DNA of 64,000 bases from positions 12,856,664 through 12,920,663 of the forward strand of contig CM050653.1 in NCBI GenBank assembly GCA_027574665.1, read 5' to 3'. This document shows, piece after piece, positions 11,401 through 22,378 of this stretch (the stretch's first letter is position 1; every line of letters begins with the position of its first letter). The translations under genes were made by a program, and so were the position numbers. This DNA is from Rhynochetos jubatus. Lineage: Eukaryota > Chordata > Aves > Eurypygiformes > Rhynochetidae. The notes below the pieces were generated by a model. It did no database searches and was not told the origin of the DNA. It saw only the letters and a program-made list of their open reading frames with translations.

Positions 11401-14400
11401 ACATATTTCACCAAATTTCATGCAGTAAGATATCTCCCTGTACTCAGCGGGTAGCGATAATGTGTCTTTGAAGAAAACCCATATTTCACTTGATGTAAAA
11501 GGACTTCCAATTTTCACTATGTCATTTCTGTTCTACATAGCAAATTAACACACTCTATAACTTTTGTCCCATTCCCAGCAGGAAGGATGCATTAGTACAA
11601 GATTTCTCAACCTCTTACTGAGATTTTAAGGTTGTTTAATAAATATTTTGACCAGACTCTAGGAATTCATCTGACCTCTGTCGAGAAGTACTGCTTGAAG
11701 GACAAAAACTACCATACTACAGCAGCTGGAGGACACTTGCCTTTGAAATAATCCTACTGTCACCAATGGAATTAAAGGCACATTTTACCAACATTTTAAT
11801 TTGTGTATGCAAACTTACAGACTTGAGGACTAAACTGAGATTAAGGTCATACTCAGCAAGTGTAAAAGTAGCAAAAGGCCCTTAATGTGCTATTTTTTTT
11901 AATAAAAGACTGAAAAATTAAGCCAAGACAAGTAATAGTGAATAATTTTATTTTTAATTAATTCTATGAATGTAGATTATGTTTGTGGCTGGAAGGCAAT
12001 GGTTAAACTACAGTCTTATACACCTAGACAGTCTGAATAGGCATCTATTCACACGGGGAAGAGTGGCAGGTTACGCAGGTTGCCTTTGTCACTAAAGAGT
12101 AGACAATGCCCTCTATTGCATGGGTAGGTGAAAAGTGGTATTCAGCCAGCACTGCTGCTGTGTCACCGGGACATGGAATTCTTTGCCACTGAAAGCATAT
12201 GTGAGAAAATTCAGTCATCATCAGATATCAAACACATAATGATGAAGCCAAGTTTTCCCTTTTTTGAAATGTGTAAATTTGTATTTGTCTGTTTTGAAAA
12301 AGTATTGAATCTTCTAAGTATTTATAGCAAAACATATACTCTTGAATACAAATAAATTAATTTTCTTATTTCTGTGGTCTCTTTTAAATTAAAAATAAAA
12401 CCCCTTAATAAACTTTCCAGAAATTTTCTACTTTCTGATAACTTAAAATAAAATGAGGATCCTGAATCTTTACGTTTTTCATATACCACAATTAATAGAT
12501 TAGAGACAACTATCAATATTCTAAATCAAAATAAGCAAACAAAACTAAAGGCAACATGTGCTTACTTTCACAAAGACAAGGATAAATATATATGGATGTT
12601 TGCAAGTTAATTAAGCACTTTCTTAGCTTTAATTATATGTCTAAGTCCCAATAAAATCAATGAGAGTTATAGCCATGCTTAAAGTTAAGTGCTTAAGGAA
12701 TTTGTTGATTGGGCTAATAGAAGGTACAAAAGCACATTTTCTGTTACTGTGGGTTAACACAGATGTACTCAAGTTCATTAAGCTCTAGTCCATACTCAGT
12801 CACCTGTCGCTTAAAGAAAACTTCTTTTTAATGTCACTCTGGCAAGTTTGATCTATTTTTTTTATTATTATTATTATCTTATACAATGTGCAGATTAACT
12901 TTCACCATGTAAATAACTTAATTCTTATTTTATGTGTTTGGGGGTTTTTTTCCTTAGATTTTTTTTTAATTGCCTAAAAAAGGGACTAAGAACAAACTTA
13001 ACTAAGTGGCCTTATTTTTTTATTTTAAGGTCAGAAGGATTTGAATGGTTAGTCAAGATTTTACTGTCTGTCTACTTGTCTTACTTGTCTACTACTCAAA
13101 AGTAAAGTACTTTTCCCAATTACAGCTGTTCCAAAATTATTGTGTAATGGGCATAAAAATTTGGACTCTGGTGCTTTCATTGTAGATGAAGAATTTCTTA
13201 TTTTGAACTATATATTTCATTTTTTAATTATAATAACAGACATTTTTATTATTTCTGATGCGAGTCACTGTGAATTCCATGAAAAAAGAATTCAAGTATA
13301 GTTACTTGGTAATTAAAGGACACTCCATCATATTAAAATGTCCCCATACAAAATCCCTCTGACACAGGTTGCCCTTCACTATTTCATCAATGAGTGATCA
13401 CCAGAGTAAGAGAAATATAATTTATATCAACTTGATGTATTAGTGAGAGATTATCAAAGTTAGCTCACTGAGCAGCTAACTGCCCTCAGCACTAAAATGG
13501 GTGCTCTGGCTCCAGGTTTCTATTTCCATCCATTGAATCTCTGCTATAATAAAGAGCCATTTACATTTGAAGTCTACCAGCAAGCCAATGAAACAACCTC
13601 TTAACTTTCTTTTTTATAAAATAAATTCTGCCTATGATAGAGTAGGAATAGGGAACATTTAATGGTTTGGTTTTCCAATTTCACATTGCTCCTTTTGCTT
13701 GTTGTATATAAGAACTGGATACAGGCTTCTGATAATCAGCTCAGTAGTATACAGAGAACCGTGACAGTAGTTCCGACTTGACTTTTCCTCATTTATGTCC
13801 CATGTTAAAAAGACAAGTTAAAATGCCATAAAGTTTGAGGGCTAGGACTGGAGAGAAGAAACAATGAGGACTAAGTAATGTAGGAAATGTGTACAGGGGC
13901 GTGGAGGAAACCAGAAAGGAGAACACTAGACAGAGTGACCTGTGTAGGAAAACACTTGGTAGAGTGGACAAGAACCAAGGACACAAAGTAATGTATGATT
14001 TGAAGGAGAAGAGCAAAGGAAATAAGGATGAGGAAAGGATGTTCACTAGAGAAAGGTCATTTGCTTGTAAATGTTTTTATGATACTTCTACACCACTGCA
14101 GGACAGCATGGAACACCAGTGATAACATCCCTGGTTAATAATAAGTGCCAATCATAGTGCCTTACGATACGACTTAGACAGATCGCACCAAACCGGGTGA
14201 ATCTGTCCTCACTGACAGGTGGCCAGGCCCCTTTGTCATTGTGAAGTCACTAGAGAAGTCCAGTATTGATGCAGATTCTCAGATGAGTTGGGATTGAATG
14301 TTGTATCACTGCTAAGGAAAAAACCAATTAAGCTTTTGTGGATCTGTTATATGCATGGATCTGTGATTGTGAATTAACCAGGAAAAGGATATAGCCTGTG

Positions 14401-14714
14401 TTGTTTTCTAGAAGTAGATGTCAATGGCAATCACAGTGCAGTCTATTTCTAAAAGAAATTTGAAAAAGCAAACCTAATTTGTTAATTGGTCAGAAATTAC
14501 TTTTGCTTTTTTTTCATGTTCCCCTCAAATTTGTTGCTCTCCTCTTTAGCAAACTGGTATTACAATCTTTGCTTTCTTAGTGACTACTTATAAAAGAATT
14601 ATGCTTATCAAGTCTGTAAATGTGATTTTATATTACCTTGTACGTGAGATCATCACAGTCAATGTCAGCACCAATTTACTGTACCAACAGGGCTGAATTA
14701 AGAATGGAGGCAGA
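8438..14714. other. Unique AT-rich sequence, no gene seen
   Basis: More than 6 kb with no recognised coding, RNA or transposon features. Frames do not exceed 85 codons. The section 10880-11420 is especially AT-rich with motifs such as AATTAAAATGCAATT and may be conserved non-coding DNA, but this is only an impression. A short TTA run occurs at about 12858-12875. The stretch 13789-14122 has overlapping frames on both strands that look random. Confidence 0.55.
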
Positions 14715-14780
14715 CCTTTGGCCTATTTTACAGCTGGAGAAGCTGAGGCACAGAGAGTTGCTGGGTTTTTTCAAATAATT
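14715..14780 (+). repeat. MIR-type SINE relic (core/3' part)
   Basis: The segment CTATTTTACAGCTGGAGAAG followed by CTGAGGCACAGAGAG matches the best-conserved block of MIR-family SINEs (cattttacagatgaggaaac, then tgaggcacagagag). Identity falls away on both sides, as expected of a copy over 100 million years old. Recognition rests on about 35 bases. Confidence 0.65.
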
Positions 14781-16991
14781 GCCTGATATAATACCAGAAG
14801 TGTCAGAACTTAGAAATTACAGTAGATTTTATGCGTAGGTTTCTTTTCCATGCTTTCATTTCAGATCCTCCCTTACCTGAAAAAGAACCCAAGCAGTGAC
14901 CCAAGCCCCTCCTTCACCTTCATCCACAGCTCCTCTTCTCAGAGTCCCAGTGCCCTGCAGCACAACCCCCCATCTGACGTTTTACGTTACCCAACGTGCT
15001 GTCAAACACGTCTCCATTCGTAGCTTTGAATAATCTGGACACAAGAACAGAATGGAGGAAAATGAAGAGTGCATGAACTCATTCATTTTTAGATTATTGG
15101 AAAGTCCTTATATTAATCTTCTCATCTTCTCCTCCCACATCCGCACACCTATTTACCCTGGGGAGACATAGTCCCAGCAAGATGCTATAAATATTCCATT
15201 TACTTATGACACAGTGTAAAATTAATTTCTGGAAGGGATCGAAAAATAGAAAAATCAGGCTATTTAACTTCTTTTTGCACTGATAAGAAGATGTTATCCA
15301 TTAAGAGAAACTTTTCCACAGTGGGCATATGAATCTGTAAAAAATATTATTTTAATAGCATATTATTTAATGCCCAATTACAATAAGACTCTGATAGAAT
15401 ATGAACAATAATAAATGAGTTCATTATTTTTCAAAGTTATTACACAAAGAATAACCAGGTTTTTAGGAATGTTGGTAAAAATACAGTTTTATCAGAAAAT
15501 TAATCTTTACTGAAGATTGGGGGAACCCTACTTATCATGTGATTGAAGCTCAAAAATCTGAGTGGCATAGAAAGATGGAAACTGTCTGCATATTCATTAC
15601 AAATTTTGGTTTAAGAACAATGAAAAATAAAAGGCTCACTTTATCCAGCAGAGACAAAGGCTGGACAAAACAACACATTGTTCTGTTCCATCTATTTCTT
15701 TCTTTCTTGACATGGAGGAATTGTATTGAAGAAATGTGGTGGACTACAACACAATTTATCCTCTATCAGCTGGGCATGTCAGTAAAAGTAATAATTAGTT
15801 CCAACTGCACTCATATGCCTTTTGTTTCTTATGGTTTTGCCATATTTTCAGTACAAAAGGTCAAGAACTCTTTATCTGAAGCACTGAGCAGCCATATCAA
15901 GCCAGGGGAAGACATAAAAAGAAGAGGGCTGTATGTGTAGCTGCTAAACCATAACTCAGTCATTTATTAACGATTGTGTATGTGACTTTGAGGAACACGC
16001 TTATATTCAGCTAATAATTTTAGTTGAATAAAATATACACCATAAAATCTTCCATGAAGGAGGATCATACATATTCCTATCATGCATATTTGGCATTCCT
16101 TGTCACCTACATTTATAGCTTGGATGCCTTCAGACAGTGCTTTCCCAGGACCTCTCCAACCACCACAACTGGAAGAAAGGATACGCTGCTATTATGACAA
16201 AAGGCAGAGCTGAGAAAGAAAAAAAAAACAACAACATTTTCTTTCACTTCCCAATCCTTCTGTTAACCTTCTTTGGAATTTGCCATCTATTGTAGTGGAA
16301 CAGAGTCAATGTTTTAAGGTGGGAAGACAGACGTGATCATTTAGAGCTTTTTTCCAAAAGGAAACCATGCTAAACAGAAAGGTGATGATTCTGAGGAATG
16401 AAAAAGAAGTAGATGGTAATTTACTGAAAATGAGTACAAGACAAAGCTTGAAAAATATGAATTAAATTCCTACTGGTCACTCCAATAAGTCAAAAGCAAA
16501 GAGGAGAAATTGAATAATGCATATAAATAGTTTACTAACAGTAATCAGAGTAAAGGGAGCTTACAGGTTAAGATAATTAAAAGCCTATCTTACTAAAAAG
16601 GGGATTCTTGCAGAGAATGCACTTACACAAGTCATCAAATTGCAAGTAAGGAGGAAAAGAACCAACTATAAACATGATTACAATTTTCTACAATAGACAA
16701 AGATGCCATTGCTTGTGTAATATGCTATAATTAATCCTTTCAGGCTTCCCTGTCATGATGGTACAACATAACTATAGGTTGTCTATCACCTAATGACTTC
16801 TGCAGGTGAGCAATTATTGCAATAATTAATACCTAGAAAAATTACCAGGACAGCCTTGTAGTGTTACATATAAAAACTTGCTCTTTACTGTGTGAACTTT
16901 GCATTGTCACTAAAACCCCATATTTTATTACTTCTTTTCCATATAAAAATTATTGACATAGTGTCACATCCTGATAAAAAAGAGTATCAAT
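14781..16991. other. Unique sequence, no gene supported
   Basis: A patch at 14860-15000 is richer in C. An uninterrupted 133-codon plus-strand frame at 15539-15940 has no recognisable domain and AT-rich codon use. Its first ATG has no other support, so it is not called a gene. The stretch 16720-16870 carries AATTATTGCAATAATTAAT-like palindromic AT motifs. Confidence 0.5.
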
Positions 16992-17219
16992 TCATAGAAT
17001 CACAGAATGGGTTGGACTGGAAGGGACCTTAAAGATCACCCAGTCCCAACCCCCCTGCCATGGCCAGGGACACCCTCCACTAGACCAGGTTGCTCCAAGC
17101 CTCATCCAGCCTGGCCTTGGAGACAGCCAGGGATGGGGCATCCACAGCTTCTCTGGGCAACCTGTGCCAGTGCCTCAGCACCCTCTCAGTGAAAAATTTC
17201 TTCCCAAGAAGTAATCTAA

Positions 17220-17807
17220 TATTCCTTATATATAATCTTGTATCAGGAACAGTGTGCCCATCAGGACTAGGGCAGTGATCGTCCCCCTGTACTCGGCACT
17301 GGTGAGGCCGCACCTCGAATCCTGTGTTCAGTTTTGGGCCCCTCACTACAAGACAGACACTGAGGTGCAGCAGCATGTCCAGAGAAGGGCAACAGAGCTG
17401 GGGAAGGGTATGAAGGACAAGTCCTGTGAGGAGCGGCTGAGAGAACTGGGGTGGTTTAGCCTGGAGAAGAGGAGGCTCAGTAGAGACCTTATCACTCCCT
17501 ACAACTACTTGAAAGGAGGTTGTAGCAAGGTGAGTGTTGGTCTCTTCTCCCAAGTGACAAGTGATAGGACAAGAGGAAACGGCCTGAAATTGTGCCAGGG
17601 GAGGTTCAGATTGGGTATCAGGAAAAATTTCCCCACTGAAAGGGCCGTCCGGCACTGGAACAGGCTGCACAGGGAGGTGGTTGAGTCACCATTCCTGGAG
17701 GTATTTAACAGACGTGTAGATGTGATGCTTAGGGACATGGTTTAGTAATGGACTTGGCAGAGCTGGGTTAATGGTTGGACTTGATGATCTTGATTCTAAG
17801 ATTCTAA
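17220..17807 (+). mobile_element. Younger CR1 LINE inserted inside the older one (plus)
   Basis: A plus-strand CR1 3' portion starting near 'ttgtatcaggaacagtgtgc' and ending with GATTCTAAGATTCTAA, a variant of the CR1 octamer tail. The usual block between 'gatgatctt' and the tail (about 20 bases of the 'aaaggtcttttccaacctaa' type) is missing, so the very 3' end has a small deletion. The 5' boundary is uncertain by about 20 bases. Confidence 0.88.
17254..17745 (+). pseudogene. CR1 ORF2 C-terminal fragment, open reading frame retained
   Basis: The frame encodes 163 residues of the CR1 ORF2 C-terminal region: [20 protein letters not shown] near the start, YNYLKGG in the middle, [20 protein letters not shown], and a final VMLRDMV stop that matches the natural end of the CR1 frame. 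The frame is uninterrupted across the retained part, whereas the 5007-5860 copy is frameshifted. That fits a somewhat younger insertion. Polymerase and endonuclease domains are absent, so it cannot act on its own. The ATG at its start is not a natural start. Confidence 0.85.
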
Positions 17808-17945
17808 ATCTACCTTCTTTCAGTTTAAAGCCATTACCCCTTGTCCTAACAGTATATGCCCCTTCTCCAACTTTCTTGCTGGCCACTTCAGATAGTGGAA
17901 GGCTGCTATAAGGTCTCCCCAGAGGCTTCTCCAGGCTGAATTCAT

Positions 17946-19587
17946 TCCAAGCTTCTTCAAATAAAGAAATATTTAAGTGTAAATGGTATCAGAAAGACCA
18001 TTAGAGGCTTACGAAAATAGAAAATGTAATACTTCACACAAAACTGCAATAACCAGATTAGCTTGGAGGAAAAACAGATGATGGAAAAACATACATAAAT
18101 TGCATCTCTGAGGAGTAAGAGTAAAATTTTTATTATATTTGTTTATAAATGTTGCATACAGCTGTAATATGTACAGAAGAGTAAATGTTTTTACCCTCTA
18201 CATTTTTCTTCCCACCAACTCCTCATATTACAATGGGAATTGTATTTCATTAGAAGAGACAACAGATAACAAACCCACTATTCTTGTCTAACATTCAAGG
18301 GCTACTCTTTCATTGAAACTGATCTAATAGTTTGAGAAACCCATTCTTTACTCATTCTTCCAAACTGTGGCTTGGTTGGGCTACCAGACCTCCACACATA
18401 TTCACACTTCTCTGAATAACTTACAGTATTGCCTTCCCTAAAAGAATATCATGCTACCAACAAGGACTTTAGTCCTTGAAAACTTACATTCCCAGACAGC
18501 ATTTGGCTTCCAGCCATAAGATGGAAAGCTAGGACCATATTGTCTTTCCTTCCTTCCCTCAGCCCAGTCCAAGAAGTCTGTATGAAACAGAGGAAAACAG
18601 TTTCTTAAACCTAATTTCATAATGTGATGGCATTCCTTTCCCCTTGGTTTTTTTAGCTCACATTTCTGAAAATACAACCAGAGTCTAAGGCAGCCTCTGA
18701 CAGTATCTATTGTCTTACTTGCCTCAGATCACAGGGCAATGCAACAAAAATATTATCACTGTTAAGGATTAGGGGGTACCCGATATGAAGAACCAAACGC
18801 TTGAACACACAAGCACGCAGAAGAATGACATCTCAGTATGCATCTTGCCTTTGTGAACAATATCTTAGTAATAGCAATGGAAATAGAAAAATCATAAACG
18901 GGTCAATTATCTTAGCTGGAACATCTACATATCAGTGCACAAAATGCAGATGGTCCAAAAAAGCTGTCTGCATAAATATCTGAAATGCTGATGCAATACA
19001 GTTACCAGTATATACCAATTGCACCCTCGTGCTTCAGCCGCAGCAGGGCAGTGCTACCACACAGAGTGTGATTTATTTCACATTTTGTTTTTAACAATTA
19101 TGCTGGCAGCATTTATCATGTTCTCCGTGAGACATGTCAATACACTTCTGCATTTTTGGAGGTTACTATTGTATTATTTTCCAAGCACTTAGCAGAGATT
19201 CAGACTCTTCCCTACTCTTGTATAGATTGGGGTCTTTTCCTCTACCCAGGGATTTTCACAATTGTATGTCTCAGCTGACCCTCAAGTGATAACACGAAGC
19301 ATACGCACTAGCAGATACGTACTAAAGTGAGATCTCGCTTGAAGCTATTTAAGAAATCATATGTAAAGCATATGAACCGAATGTGAAAGTCTGACATCCA
19401 GTTCTCTCTATCATACCCTGAACACTCAAGCTATGCTTTGGGTGTTTCTCCTATGAGGACAAGCCTTCTTTATGGCTGGAATTAAGAAACAGCTTTCTAC
19501 CCATATGAAATTGCCATGGTTACCTGATGATTTTCATGGGATTTAATTAAAGGACTCAGCAAGTTTCACTCTTACTCTTCACTCTTT
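17946..19587. other. Unique sequence, nothing recognised
   Basis: AT-rich DNA with frames of at most 79 codons. No repeat family, RNA gene or exon-like segment is recognised. Confidence 0.55.
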
Positions 19588-19620
19588 TCTTTGTTTTGTT
19601 TTGTTTTGTTTTGTTTTTTG
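19588..19620. repeat. (TTTTG)n short tandem repeat
   Basis: Five or so TTTTG units end in a T-rich tail; a simple microsatellite. Confidence 0.85.
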
Positions 19621-19889
19621 TTCAGGGAGGTAGTAGGCTTTTTTCAAGTTAGGATGTCCAGGAAGAATCCCATATGAAATGAAACTTTCTTCTCCCACTT
19701 TCCCAAAGTACAGTTCTCTGAGGGCTATTTACTGCAAGATAGATGAGGGGGAAAAAAAGGAAACCAAAAAACCACACCAAACCTTACCTGAAAAGCTGGT
19801 GTTTGCAAGTGTATTTGTTAGCTAAATCATACCAAGCATATTTTTAAACAGCAGAACTGTTTTTGAGAGCAGACTTGTATATTTCTCCC

Positions 19890-19952
19890 TTACCAACAGG
19901 ATATAAATTTATTACCAATAGGATATACATTTATTACCAATAGGATAAAGCA
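19890..19952. repeat. 22-bp tandem repeat, about 2.8 copies
   Basis: Three consecutive units begin TTACCAACAGGATAT, TTACCAATAGGATAT and TTACCAATAGGATAA, with a spacing of 22 bases. The first two differ at only a few positions and the third decays after about 15 bases. This is a small minisatellite, probably from local duplication. Confidence 0.85.
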
Positions 19953-21229
19953 GTTTATTTATAGTGGACACAACCTTTTATGCTTATTTTCCTTATCCAG
20001 TGTAGCTCTGCTGAAGTACTATTATTTTACGCTATAGTAGTATTCCTTTCTCTCTGAGTTTTAATCATATGACAAATTAGATGAATTTACATTTACACAG
20101 CAAATTTCATGATGTAAGTTTTCTAATACACTACAGCTTGATACTGCAGTGAATTGCATTATTCCTAATGGGTCATCAGTTCTGAGATTTAGTATTTGAT
20201 CTTGTTTTATTATCTTCCCTAGCCATATTCCATACCTAATTTTTTCCTGAAATGAACATTATTGATTTACTCATTAAATACTGTCTGTTCGGTGTGAATT
20301 TTTCATCCAAGCAGTATGATGAATCCTTTTTAAAATAATGATTATATGCTGCACAATACTTGAAATACTGGCTTCCTGAGACGGTTTTCAATGGATTGCA
20401 ACTAAATACATTGTGTACAAAAAAAAGTCTTGTACCCTTTCTGCAAAATGACATCCATTGATTATATCTCCTCAAAAATGGAACAATCAATAAATTATTA
20501 TATTTCTTAAAATTAGGCTCATTTCAGGGTGAAGGATTATTTTCTTGTTTTTGTTTGAAGGTAGTGTTTTGTTTCTCTACTGCTTCAGGTTAAAAGGCAA
20601 CCTAATATCACAGAAAAGTGGTTAAGAAACTTAGAAATAAATTAAAAAAATGAAGCTTGTGTCATACAAAAAAAAAAAAAAAAAGATCTGATTGAAGACA
20701 GAAACCATGGTATGATTTTTTTAATAAAATGAGACTTCAGTAATCCAGTATTCTCCCACCACTTAAATTTTCTAAACCAGTGACTGAGTCTGAAGACACA
20801 AATTGTTTTGTCACCAAGAATCTTCCTGATATTTTCTGTAAATGCCCAGTCCAAAGGAGTTGACTCAAAAGCAGTTTATTCGGCTACAGAAGTGTACACA
20901 TTTTTGTCAAAACTGTCCAAAACTGAAGAAAATAATGCATTGAAATTCAGCCACAAAACAGTATTTCCATAAACTGTAGAAATACTTTGTATTGGGTTTT
21001 TGCTTCAGGTCAACATATTTGAATTTGTTGAACCATACAAAAATATTTTCAGAGCATTTCAACCTTAAACTTGGGGTTTATGCACTACCATTCATGTAGG
21101 AATGTAGTTTGGATGCTTTTATTTCCCCATTCTCTTATAGTATTTTTGGCCCTCAGAAGATTTAACATTTTGCTTTACAAAAGGAACTAAGAGGAAATAA
21201 AGCTATATGAACTGGGAAAAAAAATCCAT
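19953..21229. other. Unique AT-rich sequence
   Basis: No gene or repeat family is seen. An A run of 18 at about 20669-20686 is the only low-complexity feature. Frames are at most 84 codons and without recognisable content. Confidence 0.5.
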
Positions 21230-21390
21230 TTGAAGGTGGTTAAACTGTGGAACAGGCCACTGTCTTATTTCCACTCCTGATGACTTTTAGGACCTGCCTA
21301 GATAAATCCCTGAGCAACCTGCTTTGAGTAGTGGGCTGGACTGGAGACAATCTGAGATCCCTTCCAGTCTGAATTATTGTATGATGTGAT
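21230..21390 (+). mobile_element. Highly diverged CR1 3' end (plus)
   Basis: The order of blocks fits a CR1 3' end: 'aaactgtggaacaggcc', then 'gggctggactggagacaatc', 'gagatcccttccagtctgaa' and 'ttattgtatgatgtgatg', the last standing for the octamer tail. Divergence is high, so this is an old copy and the limits are approximate. Confidence 0.7.
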
Positions 21391-21797
21391 GCTTTCATGA
21401 AACTAAAAGAAATGAGATATTAGAACACAGACTTGGGTTGTCTAATCTGCAATGATCATTTTCATTGTGATGACCTTATTCTGTAAAATAAATTGTCTTA
21501 ATAAATCTACTATCTATTTATTTGAACACTAAGAGCATTTGATGATTTTTGTTTTCTCTGTTCTCTTGGATACAACACAGTTTTCAGAATTTGGACTTCC
21601 TTTTCTTCATCAAAAGCAGTAAGTGGACTTTGAGTTAAATTTTATTTGAGAAATAGAATTGATTTAGATGATCCAACCAAGAGATGAAACTGAACAAGAA
21701 TAAAATAAGGAAAAGAAAATGTCAGGCACTTAAGAGCTCGTAGCTGAACCCAAATATTGGAAACAAAGTTCATTTACAAGTTTTCCAAGAAGCGAGC
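21391..21797. other. Unique spacer between old CR1 and solo LTR
   Basis: AT-rich DNA with no gene, repeat family or clear regulatory motif that I can name. Confidence 0.5.
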
Positions 21798-22378
21798 TCT
21801 TGTGGTTTAACCTAGTCAGCAGCTCAGCCCCACACAGCCACTCGCTCACTCCCACCATGGTGGCATGGGGAAAAGAATCAGAAGGGTAAAAGTGAGAAAA
21901 CTTGTGGGTTGAGATAAAGACAGTTTAAAAGGTAAAACAAAAGTCCCACACACACACAAAGCAAAACAAGGAATTCATTCACCACTTCCCACCAGCAGGC
22001 AGGTGTTCAGCCATCCCCAAGAAAGCAGAGCTCCATCATGAGTAAGAGTTACTTGGGAAGTCAAACACCATCATTCCGAACATCTCGATCTTCCTTCTTC
22101 TTCCCCCAGCTTTATATTCATGGAATCACATGGTACGGAATAGCCCTTTGGTCAGTCAGGTTCAGCTGTCCTGACTGTGTCCCTTCCCAATTTCTTGTGC
22201 ACCCCCCACCTACTCAATGGTGGGGGGGTGTGAGGAGCAGAAAAAGCCTTGACTCTGTAAGCACTGCTCACAGAAACGACCCTGTATTGTCCACACTGTT
22301 TTCAGCACAAATCCAAAATGTAGCACCATACCAGCTACTATGAAGAAAATTAACTCTATCCCAGACAAAACCAGCACA
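21798..22378 (-). mobile_element. Solo LTR of an ERVL-type endogenous retrovirus (minus)
   Basis: On the minus strand the element begins TGTGCTGGTTTTGTCTGGGA, then AGAGTTAATTTTCTTCATAG, and ends in GGTTAAACCACAAGA. These are the start and end blocks of the LTR family seen in the provirus at 37.1-40.4 kb. A TATA-like motif (ATATAAAGCTGGG on the minus strand) lies at about 22106-22117. No internal region is attached, so it is a solo LTR, the usual product of recombination between two LTRs. The flanking five bases (CGAGC left, CAATA right) do not match, so a target duplication is no longer visible. Confidence 0.85.

Larger units (their letters stand above)
16992..17945 (-). mobile_element. Older CR1 LINE 3' end (minus), split by a second CR1
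   Basis: The left part, about 16992-17215, starts with the reversed CR1 3' end (tcatagaatcacagaatggg) and runs through the 3'UTR up to 'tcttcccaagaagtaatcta'. The next expected CR1 blocks (tctttcagtttaaagccatt, accccttgtcct) appear only at about 17808, after 590 bp of another CR1 in the opposite orientation. The outer element then continues to about 17945. The outer copy was therefore in place first. Confidence 0.88.

Noticed and set aside
15539..15940. A 133-codon open frame that might be a gene
   Set aside because: No domain, no splice or promoter context and AT-rich composition; frames of this length are expected by chance in 64 kb.
17080..17670. A 196-codon minus-strand frame
   Set aside because: It crosses the antisense of the inner CR1 and the sense of the outer CR1, so it is a by-product of nesting and not a protein gene.
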